Of a stretch of 64,000 nucleotides of DNA, positions 1 through 7,641 are shown piece after piece. This DNA comes from Nocardia xishanensis NBRC 101358 (lineage in GTDB: Bacteria; Actinomycetota; Actinomycetes; Mycobacteriales; Mycobacteriaceae). The translations under genes and the position numbers were made by a program. The stretch lies in contig NZ_BDCF01000007.1 of NCBI RefSeq assembly GCF_001613365.1, forward strand, positions 1-64,000, read 5' to 3'. How positions within the stretch are numbered: the first letter of the stretch is position 1; every line of letters starts with the position of its first letter. Under the pieces are notes generated by a model. That model saw only the letters and a list, made by a program, of their open reading frames with translations. It was not told the origin of the DNA and did no database searches.

Positions 1-70
1 CCTCGCTGGCGCTCGGTTCCGGCATGCGCGATGCGCGCTGGCACATGATTCGCTCGCTCCGCTCGCTCAT
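1..70 (-). CDS. Second tandem micro-ORF copy, truncated by window edge
   Basis: This copy starts at the ATGA at 70-67, which ends the first micro-ORF, and runs off the window after 23 codons. Over the visible part it is base-for-base identical to the neighbouring copy, so the tandem duplication is recent or is kept homogeneous by recombination. What lies downstream (below coordinate 1) cannot be seen; the pattern at 13271 suggests another ATGA-coupled gene or a further copy. Confidence 0.4.
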   Translation of the reverse strand, partial: MSERSERIMCQRASRMPEPSASE

Positions 71-147
71 GCCTGCACCTCGCTGGCGCTCGGTTCCGGC
101 ATGCGCGATGCGCGCTGGCACATGATTCGCTCGCTCCGCTCGCTCAT
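67..147 (-). CDS. 26-aa micro-ORF of the 77-bp element (SERSERI peptide)
   Basis: The micro-ORF encodes 26 residues ([18 protein letters not shown], then PSASEVQA). Its ATG (147-145) overlaps the TGA of the upstream MOSC gene, and its own TGA (69-67) overlaps the ATG of the next copy, so translation would rely on termination-reinitiation coupling. Compared with the copy at 13271-13351, six codons differ and four of these differences are silent, which hints at, but does not prove, selection on the protein. No function is known to me. The peptide is hydrophilic and Ser/Arg/Glu-rich, without a signal or membrane segment. It may be a by-product of a selfish DNA repeat. Confidence 0.45.
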   Translation of the reverse strand: MSERSERIMCQRASRMPEPSASEVQA

Positions 148-821
148 GCGCCGCGCCGTTCGGCGGCGTGCGCGGCGTTGGCGTACCGGCGGGCGTGCCG
201 GTCGATCTGCATCCTGATGTCGTCGGAGACGGTGGATTCGTGTTCGAGCAGGGTGGCGAGGCGTTCCATGTCGGCGCCGGTGAACACATCCCGCACGGTG
301 ACGCCGTGGTCCGGGACGTGCACCACCTCGACGGTGTCGCCTGCGCCGATCGTGCCTTCGGTGAGGACGCGCAGGTAGGCGCCGGTATTGCTGCGCAGCG
401 TGAAGCGCTTGACCCACTGCGCCTCGCCGGACCAGTGCTGGAAGGTAGCGCACGGCACTCGCGGCGCGCTCACCTCGAGCAGGGTGTCGCCGATCGCCCA
501 GCGGGCGCCGACCACGGCGTCGCTCACCTCGAGGCCGCTGATGCGCAGGTTCTCGCCGAACCAGCCCGCGGGCAGTTCCCTGCCGAGTTCGTCGGCCCAG
601 CGCTGCGCGTCGTGCTCGGCGTAGGCGTAGACCGCCTGGTTCACGCCGCCGTGGTGCTTGGTGTCGCAGACGTGGTCGCCGTCGAGGCCGAGGGCGCGCA
701 CGCCGACTCGGCCTGGGACGGGCCGCTTGTCGATGGCGGTGCGGCCGACCCTGGTCGGCACCTCCAGATCGGCGTGCACCACGCAGACCGCCAGCACGTG
801 GGCGGTGTCATCGCTGCGCAT
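144..821 (-). CDS. MOSC domain-containing protein (YiiM-like)
   Basis: The product is a 225-residue MOSC (molybdenum cofactor sulfurase C-terminal) domain protein. Family members carry sulfur or bind Moco in molybdoenzyme maturation or N-hydroxylated base detoxification; the substrate here is unknown. Visible hallmarks are DGDHVCDTKHHGGVNQAVYAY (about residues 48-67) and the conserved cysteine C124 in RVPCATF, typical of YiiM-type proteins. A GGGAG ribosome site precedes the ATG at 821. The gene ends in ATGA, shared with the micro-ORF repeat at 147. It lies next to, and on the same strand as, the ygfZ-like gene, 66 bases downstream of its stop. Confidence 0.85.
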   Translation of the reverse strand: MRSDDTAHVLAVCVVHADLEVPTRVGRTAIDKRPVPGRVGVRALGLDGDHVCDTKHHGGVNQAVYAYAEHDAQRWADELGRELPAGWFGENLRISGLEVSDAVVGARWAIGDTLLEVSAPRVPCATFQHWSGEAQWVKRFTLRSNTGAYLRVLTEGTIGAGDTVEVVHVPDHGVTVRDVFTGADMERLATLLEHESTVSDDIRMQIDRHARRYANAAHAAERRGA

Positions 822-887
822 CGGCGCCGCTCCCTTCGTCGAGTTGGTGGGAATCGCGAGGCTTGGCGTCGAGCAAGGTCGGGCGGA

Positions 888-1997
888 TCACCGTCCGCGC
901 AGCCGGTCGACGGCGAGACGGCCTGCTTGCGGCTCGTCGTCGGCGGGGACCGAGTCGGGATCGATGGCGGCGGCGGTCGGACCGGCGACGAGCGCCGTGT
1001 CGGCCGGAATCGTGCGCTTGATCAGGGCCAGCGCGATCGGGCCGAACTCGTAGTGATCGACCACGGTGCCGAGCCTGCCCACGGTGCGACCGCCCGCGGT
1101 GACGTCCTCGCCGGGCGCCGGGCGCTCGTCGGCGGAACCGTCCAGGTGCAGCAGAACCAGGTGGCGCGGTGGCTTGCCCAGGTTGTGCACCCTGGCCACC
1201 GTCTCCTGGCCGCGGTAGCAGCCCTTGTCCAGGTGCACGGCGCCGTGTTCGTCGACGCCGCCGATCCAGCGGGCCTCGTGCGGGATGGTGCGCTCGTCGG
1301 TGTCGAGGCCGATGCGCGGGCGCAGCGCGGCCACCCGCAGCGCCTCGAAGGCCCACATGCCTGCGGGTTCGGCGCCCGCTTCGGTGAGTTTCGACCACCA
1401 CTCGGACAGCCGCTCGCGAGGGATCACCAGGTCGAAGGAGTCGGCGGTCGGCCAGGGCATGCGACGAAGGAAACCGCCGCCCGGCAGCGGCACGGCCTCG
1501 TAGACGCCGGGCAGATCGGCCACGCCGAGCGCGGCCGTCAGCTCGCGCGCCCGGGGTCCGAGCAGGCTCAGCACCGCGTGGTCGTCGGCCTCGCGCGGCT
1601 GGGCGTCGGCCCAGAAGACCATCTTGCGCAGGAAATCCAGCAGGGCCGGACCGCGATCGGCCTCGGTGTCGGCCCAGACCGTGCCGCCGAGGTCGGTGAG
1701 CACGAAGTGGTGCTGCACGCGACCATTGAGATCGAGGTCCAGATTTTCCGCGGACCGCCCGTCGGCGAGGTCGGCGACGTGCTGGCTGGTGATGGTGTGC
1801 AGCCAGCTCAATCGCTCGGCACCGGTGATGCTCAGGACGAAGCGGTGCGAGCGATCGATGACCGCGACGCGTTCCGCGGCGGCCTTCTGCTCGCCGAAGG
1901 GATTGCCGTAATGCCACGCCACGGCGGCGTCCGGAGTCCCGGGCGGACCCGCGACGGCGCCCGGAAGGGAAAGCAGAGGGCTGGGTGCATCGACCAC
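888..1997 (-). CDS. ygfZ: Folate-binding protein YgfZ (GcvT-like)
   Basis: This is a GcvT-fold tetrahydrofolate-binding protein of the YgfZ/IBA57 type, which helps assemble or repair certain Fe-S enzymes. The family signature KGCYRGQE is present with its cysteine at about residue 260, followed by TVARVHNLGKPPR. I place the start at the GTG at 1997 (369 residues) because a GGAGG lies 8 bases upstream; a second in-frame GTG at 2003 would sit only 2 bases from that site. The neighbour, divergently transcribed, is pabC, the same arrangement as Rv0811c/Rv0812 in M. tuberculosis. Confidence 0.88.
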   Translation of the reverse strand: MVDAPSPLLSLPGAVAGPPGTPDAAVAWHYGNPFGEQKAAAERVAVIDRSHRFVLSITGAERLSWLHTITSQHVADLADGRSAENLDLDLNGRVQHHFVLTDLGGTVWADTEADRGPALLDFLRKMVFWADAQPREADDHAVLSLLGPRARELTAALGVADLPGVYEAVPLPGGGFLRRMPWPTADSFDLVIPRERLSEWWSKLTEAGAEPAGMWAFEALRVAALRPRIGLDTDERTIPHEARWIGGVDEHGAVHLDKGCYRGQETVARVHNLGKPPRHLVLLHLDGSADERPAPGEDVTAGGRTVGRLGTVVDHYEFGPIALALIKRTIPADTALVAGPTAAAIDPDSVPADDEPQAGRLAVDRLRGR

Positions 1998-2162
1998 GGA
2001 CACGTCCTCCACTGTAGTGGCAGTGCCGAACTCGGTCCGTGGACGGCCTGCGCGCGGCCGGTGTAGCGACGCCGGAGTTGCGCGGCGGGTGGCGCGTCCG
2101 CCGACGACGCGCGGACGCGCGCGACGGCGCGGCAAACATAGGCAAGAGCAGCGCATACCGCC

Positions 2163-2177
2163 TACGCTCGACGCATG
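2163..2177 (+). promoter_or_regulatory. Leaderless promoter of pabC
   Basis: A TACGCT -10 box (2163-2168) ends six bases before the ATG at 2175, and no Shine-Dalgarno sequence is visible. The mRNA is therefore predicted to begin at or next to the start codon, as is common in mycolic-acid actinomycetes. Confidence 0.5.
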
Positions 2178-3095
2178 GTAGATCGGGTACTTGTCACACT
2201 CGACGGCGTCGTCCAGGATGCGGACGTGCCGTTGCTGTTCGCCGACGACATCGGAGTGCTGCGCGGCGACGGCGTCTTCGAAACAGTGCTGGTGCGCGGC
2301 GGCGCCGCGTGTGCGCTCGAATTCCATCTAGGCCGGCTAAGGCGCTCGGCGCAGGCGCTGGAGCTACCCGAGCCCGAACTGAGTCGCTGGCGCGAGGCCG
2401 CCGAGACCGCCGCGAAGGAGTGGGGCAGTGAGCGCGAGGGCTTGATGCGCTTGGTGATGACCCGCGGACGGGACTCCGAACTGTCCGGCGTGCGATCCAG
2501 CGTCACCTCGGGCGATCTGGCCGCGGCGGTCCCGGTGCCGACCTGCTACGTGCTGGTGGTTCCGGTGCCGGATCGGGTGGCGAAGGCGCGCACCGAGGGT
2601 GTCTCGGTGGTGACGCTGCCGCGCGGCATCTCGATCGACCTGGCCCAGGCCGCGCCGTGGCAGCTGCTCGGCGCCAAGACGCTGTCCTACGCGACGAATA
2701 TGGCCGCACTGCGTTTCGCGCACCGGATGGGCGCCGACGACGTGATCTTCACCAGCACCGAGAACCGGGTGCTGGAGGGTCCGCGCTCCACGGTGGTGAT
2801 CGCGCGCGACAAGAAGCTGATCACGCCGCCGGCCAAAAACGGTGTGCTGCCGGGCGTCACCCAGCGCGCGCTGTTCAACGAGGCGGAGAAGGCCGGGTGG
2901 ACGTGCAGCTACGAACTGCTCTTCACCGCGGATTTGCTGACCTGCGACAGCATCTGGCTGCTCTCCAGCATCAGCCTTGCCGCGCGGGTGAATTCACTGG
3001 ACGGTTTGCGTATGTCGGCGCCGGACAACGCGAAGGAGATCATCGAACTGGTAGATCGTGGTATTGATCGGGCGGGCGCCATCGGCGATTGGTGA
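2175..3095 (+). CDS. pabC: Aminotransferase class IV, 4-amino-4-deoxychorismate lyase
   Basis: This fold-type IV PLP enzyme is probably aminodeoxychorismate lyase, releasing p-aminobenzoate and pyruvate for folate synthesis. The 306-residue length fits the family. The PLP lysine is K168 in GAKTLSYATNMAALR and the conserved glutamate is E201 in ENRVLEGPRST. It is the positional homologue of Rv0812. Branched-chain or D-amino-acid aminotransferases share the fold, so lyase activity rests on orthology rather than on a unique motif. The gene is divergent from the folate-binding ygfZ gene. Confidence 0.85.
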   Translation: MVDRVLVTLDGVVQDADVPLLFADDIGVLRGDGVFETVLVRGGAACALEFHLGRLRRSAQALELPEPELSRWREAAETAAKEWGSEREGLMRLVMTRGRDSELSGVRSSVTSGDLAAAVPVPTCYVLVVPVPDRVAKARTEGVSVVTLPRGISIDLAQAAPWQLLGAKTLSYATNMAALRFAHRMGADDVIFTSTENRVLEGPRSTVVIARDKKLITPPAKNGVLPGVTQRALFNEAEKAGWTCSYELLFTADLLTCDSIWLLSSISLAARVNSLDGLRMSAPDNAKEIIELVDRGIDRAGAIGDW

Positions 3096-3161
3096 GGTGA
3101 CGTCCGCCTCGCCGAGGCGGACAGCCGCCTGCTCCCCGTGCGTGTCGTGTCCTAGCGCACG

Positions 3162-3207
3162 TTGATTGCTCGGCCCCGCCGCGTAGCATTTACTACGACA
3201 AGTAGTA
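3162..3207 (+). promoter_or_regulatory. cydA promoter with TACTAC-N5-GTAGTA operator
   Basis: A plausible promoter is TTGATT (3162-3167), 16 bases, TAGCAT (3184-3189). Directly downstream, covering the expected transcription start, is a perfect inverted repeat with arms TACTAC (3191-3196) and GTAGTA (3202-3207). Such half-sites resemble those of BlaI/MecI/CopY-family repressors, but the factor is not identified. The cydA ribosome site GGAGGG follows at 3217-3222. Confidence 0.55.
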
Positions 3208-3226
3208 GGGCGGTTTGGAGGGTCGA

Positions 3227-4723
3227 ATGAGTGTTCTGGACATCTCACGTTGGCAGTTCGGCATCACGACCGTCTACCACTTCATCTTCGTCCCGCTCAC
3301 TATCGGTCTCGCCCCGCTCGTCGCGGGCATGCAGACCGCGTGGGTGATCACCGGCAAGGACCATTGGTACCGGCTGACCAAGTTCTTCGGCAAACTGTTC
3401 CTGATCAATTTCGCGCTCGGCGTCGCCACCGGCATCGTGCAGGAATTCCAGTTCGGCATGAACTGGAGCGAGTACTCCCGCTTTGTCGGCGACGTGTTCG
3501 GCGCGCCGCTGGCGCTGGAGGCGCTGGTCGCCTTCTTCCTCGAGTCGACCTTCCTCGGCCTGTGGATCTTCGGCTGGACGCGCTTGCCGAAACTGCTTCA
3601 CCTTGGCGCGATCTGGCTGGTCGCGATCGGCGTGAACGCCTCCGCCTACTTCATCGTCGCCGCCAACTCGTTCATGCAGCATCCGGTCGGCGCCAGGTAC
3701 AACCCGGAGCGCGGGCGCGCCGAGCTGACCAGCATCTGGGAGGTGCTGACCAACAACACGGCGCTTGCGGCCTTCCCGCACGTGGTCGCGGGCGCGTTCC
3801 TGACCGCGGGCACCTTCGTCGCGGGTATCGCTGGCTGGTGGATGGTGCGCAACGCGCGCAGCGGCGATCCGGCGAAGGTCGCCGAGGCGCGCACCATGTG
3901 GCGCTCCGGCGGACGCGCGGGCATGTGGGTGATCGTGGTCTCCGGCATCGCGCTGGTGCTCACCGGCGACATCCAGGGCAAGCTGATGTTCGAGCAGCAG
4001 CCGATGAAGATGGCCTCGGCCGAATCACTCTGCCACACCGCGACCGACCCGAACTTCTCGGTGCTTACCGTCGGCACGCACAACAACTGCGAGAGTGTCA
4101 CCCACGTGATCGAGGTGCCGTACGTGCTGCCGTACCTGGCCAAGGGTGAGTTCACCGACGTCACCCTCGACGGCGTGCAGGATCTGCAAAGGGCCTACAT
4201 CGAGAAGTTCGGTCCCGGCGACTACCGGCCCAACCTCTTCGTCACCTACTGGTCGTTCCGCGCCATGATCGGACTCGCCGCAGGCTCGATGGCGCTGGTA
4301 CTCGCCGGACTGTGGCTGACCAGGCGCGGCAGGGTGCCCGATCAGCGCTGGTACTCGTGGCTGAGCTTGCTGGCCATTCCGACGCCGTTCCTGGCCAACA
4401 GCGCGGGCTGGGTGTTCACCGAAATGGGCCGCCAGCCCTGGGTGGTGGCGCCGAACCCGACCGGTGACCCCGCCCTGCGAATGACGGTGCAGCAGGGCGT
4501 GTCCGACCACGTGGCCGGCACCGTGGTCGCCTCGCTGGTGGTGTTCACGCTGCTCTACGGCGTGCTCGCGGTGGTGTGGTTCTACCTGATGCGGCGATAC
4601 GTGATCGCCGGGCCGGAACAGCCGCCCGCGCACAAGCCCCCTGGCCCCGGCGACACGGGTGGCCCCGGTGAACGCGGGCGCGCCGAAGAACCTGCCGTCG
4701 AACAGCTTTCGTTCGCGTACTGA
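3227..4723 (+). CDS. cydA: Cytochrome bd ubiquinol/menaquinol oxidase subunit I
   Basis: This haem-bearing subunit of cytochrome bd, a membrane terminal oxidase, reduces O2 to water with quinol and favours growth at low oxygen or when other oxidases are inhibited. The 498-residue product has the haem ligands H18 (TTVYHFIF) and H185 (AAFPHVVAG), a candidate methionine ligand in WVFTEMGRQPW, and the conserved acidic residues E98 and E106. Several hydrophobic segments span the length. The ATG at 3227 follows GGAGGG; an upstream in-frame TTG at 3215 overlaps that site and is less likely. It is the first gene of cydABDC. Confidence 0.96.
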   Translation: MSVLDISRWQFGITTVYHFIFVPLTIGLAPLVAGMQTAWVITGKDHWYRLTKFFGKLFLINFALGVATGIVQEFQFGMNWSEYSRFVGDVFGAPLALEALVAFFLESTFLGLWIFGWTRLPKLLHLGAIWLVAIGVNASAYFIVAANSFMQHPVGARYNPERGRAELTSIWEVLTNNTALAAFPHVVAGAFLTAGTFVAGIAGWWMVRNARSGDPAKVAEARTMWRSGGRAGMWVIVVSGIALVLTGDIQGKLMFEQQPMKMASAESLCHTATDPNFSVLTVGTHNNCESVTHVIEVPYVLPYLAKGEFTDVTLDGVQDLQRAYIEKFGPGDYRPNLFVTYWSFRAMIGLAAGSMALVLAGLWLTRRGRVPDQRWYSWLSLLAIPTPFLANSAGWVFTEMGRQPWVVAPNPTGDPALRMTVQQGVSDHVAGTVVASLVVFTLLYGVLAVVWFYLMRRYVIAGPEQPPAHKPPGPGDTGGPGERGRAEEPAVEQLSFAY

Positions 4724-4734
4724 GGAGTCCGACG

Positions 4735-5766
4735 ATGAGTCTGCAAGAGTTCTGGTTCGTCCTGATCGGCGTCCTGTTCACCGGCTACTTCGTGCTGGAA
4801 GGTTTCGACTTCGGCGCCGGCATGCTGATGCCGATCCTCGGCAAGGGCAGCGACACCCGGCGGCGCGTGGTGCTCAACACCATCGGCCCGGTGTGGGACG
4901 GCAACGAGGTGTGGCTGCTCACCGCCGGTGGCGCGATGTTCGCCGCGTTCCCCGAGTGGTACGCCAGCCTGTTCTCCGGGTTCTACTTCGCGTTGCTGTT
5001 GGTCCTCGTCGCGCTGATCCTGCGCATCTGCGCCATCGAATACCGAGCCAAGATCGATGATCCCGTGTGGCGGGCGCGTTGTGACATCGGCATCGGCATC
5101 GGCTCCTGGCTGCCAGCGTTCGCGTGGGGCTGGGTGTTCGCCAACATCGTGCACGGGGTGCCGCTGGACGGAGACAAGCGGATCGGCGGCTCGCTGTCCG
5201 ACCTGTTCAGCCCGTACGCGCTGCTGGGCGCGCTGACCACCGGTCTGTTGTTCCTGCTGCACGGCGCGATCTTCGTCAGCCTCAAGACTGGCGGCGAGGT
5301 GCGGGCCGACTCGGTGCGCCTGACCCGACTCCTGCTCGCCCCGACCGCGCTCGTCGTCGCCGGGTTCGGCCTCTGGACGCAGCTGGCCTATGGCGCCGGA
5401 TGGACCTGGATTCCGCTGGGGCTCGCGGTGCTGGGTTTGGTCGTCGCGGCCGTCGCCGTGTCCGCCGGACGCGACGGGTGGGCGTTCACCGGAACGACGT
5501 TCGTCATCGGCGCCGCGACGGTGCTGCTGTTCGGCTCGCTGTTTCCGAACGTGCTGCCCTCCACCATCAGCGACGCGTTCCACCTCACCATCGACAACGC
5601 TTCGTCGACGCCTTACACGCTGAAGGTGATGAGCTGGGCGGCGGTGATCGTCACGCCGGTGGTGCTCGGGTACCAGGGGTGGACGTACTGGGTGTTCCGC
5701 AAACGCCTGACGGTGGAGCAGATTCCGGCGCACACCGGGCTGCCGCTGGGGTCGGCGAAGGACTGA
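4735..5766 (+). CDS. cydB: Cytochrome bd oxidase subunit II
   Basis: CydB partners CydA in the cytochrome bd complex and contributes a proton/oxygen pathway. The 343-residue, highly hydrophobic protein begins MSLQEFWFVLIGVLFTGYF and carries the family stretch YFVLEGFDFGAGML, followed by NTIGPVWDGNEVWL. A GAGGAG sequence lies at the cydA stop, 11 bases before the cydB ATG, so the two are translated from one message. cydD starts only 6 bases downstream. Confidence 0.96.
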   Translation: MSLQEFWFVLIGVLFTGYFVLEGFDFGAGMLMPILGKGSDTRRRVVLNTIGPVWDGNEVWLLTAGGAMFAAFPEWYASLFSGFYFALLLVLVALILRICAIEYRAKIDDPVWRARCDIGIGIGSWLPAFAWGWVFANIVHGVPLDGDKRIGGSLSDLFSPYALLGALTTGLLFLLHGAIFVSLKTGGEVRADSVRLTRLLLAPTALVVAGFGLWTQLAYGAGWTWIPLGLAVLGLVVAAVAVSAGRDGWAFTGTTFVIGAATVLLFGSLFPNVLPSTISDAFHLTIDNASSTPYTLKVMSWAAVIVTPVVLGYQGWTYWVFRKRLTVEQIPAHTGLPLGSAKD

Positions 5767-5772
5767 TCGCCC

Positions 5773-7641
5773 ATGCCACGTCCGCCCGTCGACCCGCGCC
5801 TGTGGCGGTACGCCCGCTCGGCTCGCAGGTATCTGGTGCTGAGCGTCGGGTTGTCCGTGGTGATCACGGTGTCGATCGTGGTCACCGCGGTGACGTTGGC
5901 CAGGGTGCTGGCCGGTGTCATCACCGACCCGGGTGCGCGCGGATTCGGTTCGTGGACGGTCGAAATCGCGGTGCTCGCGGGCTCGATCGGCGCGCGGGTG
6001 CTCGCGACCTGGGTGCAGGCCAGGGTGGCGCACCGGGCCGGTGCGGACGTCGTCGCGGAGCTCGAGACGGAAGTGCTCGCGGCCGGTGCCCGGCTGACTC
6101 CGCGTGAATTGGAAAGCCGGAGAACCGAACTCGCGGTAGTGGTCGGTACGGGGCTGTCCGGGTTACGCGGCTATCTGAGCGGTTACCTGCCCGCGCTGCT
6201 GCTCGCGGTGCTGGTGCCGCCGATCGTGTTGGCGGTCATCGCTGCGCACGACTTGGTTTCCGGTGGGATCGCGCTGGTCACGCTGCCGCTCATTCCGATC
6301 TTCATGGTGCTGGTCGGGTTGCTCACGCAGGGGCGTGCGGCGGCGACGCTGGAGGCGACGACGCGTTTGTCGGATCAGTTGCTGGATCTGTTCGCCGGGA
6401 TGCCGACGTTGCGCGCGCTGGGACGGGAGCAGGGTGGGGACGGCGAGCAGGCTTCGCCCAGGCAGCGCACCATGGCGCAGCGCGTCCGCGAGCTCGGCGA
6501 CGCGCTGCGATCGCGCACCATGCGGGCGCTGCGGATCGCGTTCCTGTCCTCGATGGTGCTGGAGCTGCTCGCGACGCTGAGCGTGGCGTTGATCGCGGTG
6601 TCCATCGGCCTGCGCCTGGTTTACGGCGGGATGAGCCTGTATGCCGGGCTCGTCGCGCTCATTCTCGCGCCCGAGGTGTATCTGCCGTTGCGGATGGTCG
6701 GCGAGCGGTTCCACGCGGCCCAGGACGGTATGGCGGCGGCCGACAAGGCGTTCGCGATTCTGGAGCCTGGCGAAGCGATCGCCGACCGACCGGCGGCGGC
6801 AGGTAGCGCGTCCAACCGACGGGTGGAATCGGTCGCCGAGTCGGCGGTCGAACGTCCGGCGGGCGATGCTCGGGCGGCTGTAGGCGGGGCTGCGAGCCCG
6901 GACCCGGGGAGTGTCGGCGGGCAGCCGGAATCGCCGGTCGGGGATCGAAAGCCATTCGGTCGCATCGAGATGCGCGAACTGAGTATCGCCGCTCGGGACG
7001 GCTTCGCTCCGGAGGGGCTCGCGGCGGTGATGCGTCCGGGCGCGGTGACCGTGCTGACCGGGCCCAATGGCAGCGGCAAGTCGACGGCACTGCTCGCCGT
7101 GCTCGGTCTCGTGCGGCCGGAGCGCGGGAGCGTGCTCGTCGACGGAGCCGATGTGCGCGAGCTGGACGCCGAGTCGTGGTGGGCGCGGGTGGCGTGGCTG
7201 CCGCAGCGGCCGGTGCTGGTGCCGGGCACGTTGCGGGAGAACCTGGAACTGCTCGGCGCGCGGGCCGCCGACGATGCGGATCGCGGGGCGGTCCTCGAAG
7301 CCGCCTGCGCCGCCACCGGATTCGACGCCGTGCTGGACGAGCTGCCGCAGCGCTGGGACACCGTCGTCGGTGCGGGCGGCGCCGGTCTGTCGCTCGGCCA
7401 ACGTCAGCGCCTCGCGCTGACCAGGGTGCTCGCCGCCGACCGTCCGGTGCTGCTGCTGGACGAGCCGACCGCCCATCTCGACGCCGCGAGCGAGTCGGCG
7501 GTGCTCGCCGCCCTTCGAGCCAAGGCCCGCGACGGAGCCACGGTCGTCGTCATCGGTCACCGCCCCGCTGTCCTGGCCGCCGCCGATTACGTCGTGCCCG
7601 TGCGCGCGTCGATCCCCGACGAGGCGGTGAGCCGGTCATGA
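5773..7641 (+). CDS. cydD: ABC transporter CydD, cytochrome bd assembly
   Basis: CydD is one half of the CydDC exporter-type ABC transporter needed to assemble cytochrome bd (reported substrates include thiols, and haem in later work). The 622-residue protein has an N-terminal transmembrane domain (about residues 1-330) and a C-terminal ATPase with Walker A GPNGSGKSTA near residue 430, signature LSLGQRQRLAL and Walker B LLLDEPTAHLD. A low-complexity linker of some 60 residues (about 335-395) joins the domains and is longer than in many CydD proteins. Its stop overlaps the cydC start by ATGA. Confidence 0.93.
   Translation: MPRPPVDPRLWRYARSARRYLVLSVGLSVVITVSIVVTAVTLARVLAGVITDPGARGFGSWTVEIAVLAGSIGARVLATWVQARVAHRAGADVVAELETEVLAAGARLTPRELESRRTELAVVVGTGLSGLRGYLSGYLPALLLAVLVPPIVLAVIAAHDLVSGGIALVTLPLIPIFMVLVGLLTQGRAAATLEATTRLSDQLLDLFAGMPTLRALGREQGGDGEQASPRQRTMAQRVRELGDALRSRTMRALRIAFLSSMVLELLATLSVALIAVSIGLRLVYGGMSLYAGLVALILAPEVYLPLRMVGERFHAAQDGMAAADKAFAILEPGEAIADRPAAAGSASNRRVESVAESAVERPAGDARAAVGGAASPDPGSVGGQPESPVGDRKPFGRIEMRELSIAARDGFAPEGLAAVMRPGAVTVLTGPNGSGKSTALLAVLGLVRPERGSVLVDGADVRELDAESWWARVAWLPQRPVLVPGTLRENLELLGARAADDADRGAVLEAACAATGFDAVLDELPQRWDTVVGAGGAGLSLGQRQRLALTRVLAADRPVLLLDEPTAHLDAASESAVLAALRAKARDGATVVVIGHRPAVLAAADYVVPVRASIPDEAVSRS

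Larger units (their letters stand above)
1..147 (-). repeat. Tandem 77-bp ATGA-linked micro-ORF element
   Basis: Two copies of a 77-bp unit lie head to tail; the distal copy is cut by the window edge. On the minus strand each unit begins with an ATGA that is both the stop of the previous reading frame and the start of the next, and ends with another ATGA. The first unit starts at 147, on the stop of the MOSC gene; the second starts at 70. Both encode the same peptide beginning [19 protein letters not shown] third, diverged copy is at 13271-13351. Not an IS element: no transposase and no terminal inverted repeats are visible. Confidence 0.85.

Noticed and set aside
1..147. CRISPR array or tRNA-like repeat
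   Set aside because: The 77-bp units are directly abutting, without unique spacers, and encode the same ORF; no cas genes are present.
168..2066. Long plus-strand open frame antisense to the MOSC and ygfZ genes (632 codons)
   Set aside because: It is the GC-rich shadow of two well-supported minus-strand genes; its translation has no family features and it begins inside the micro-ORF region.
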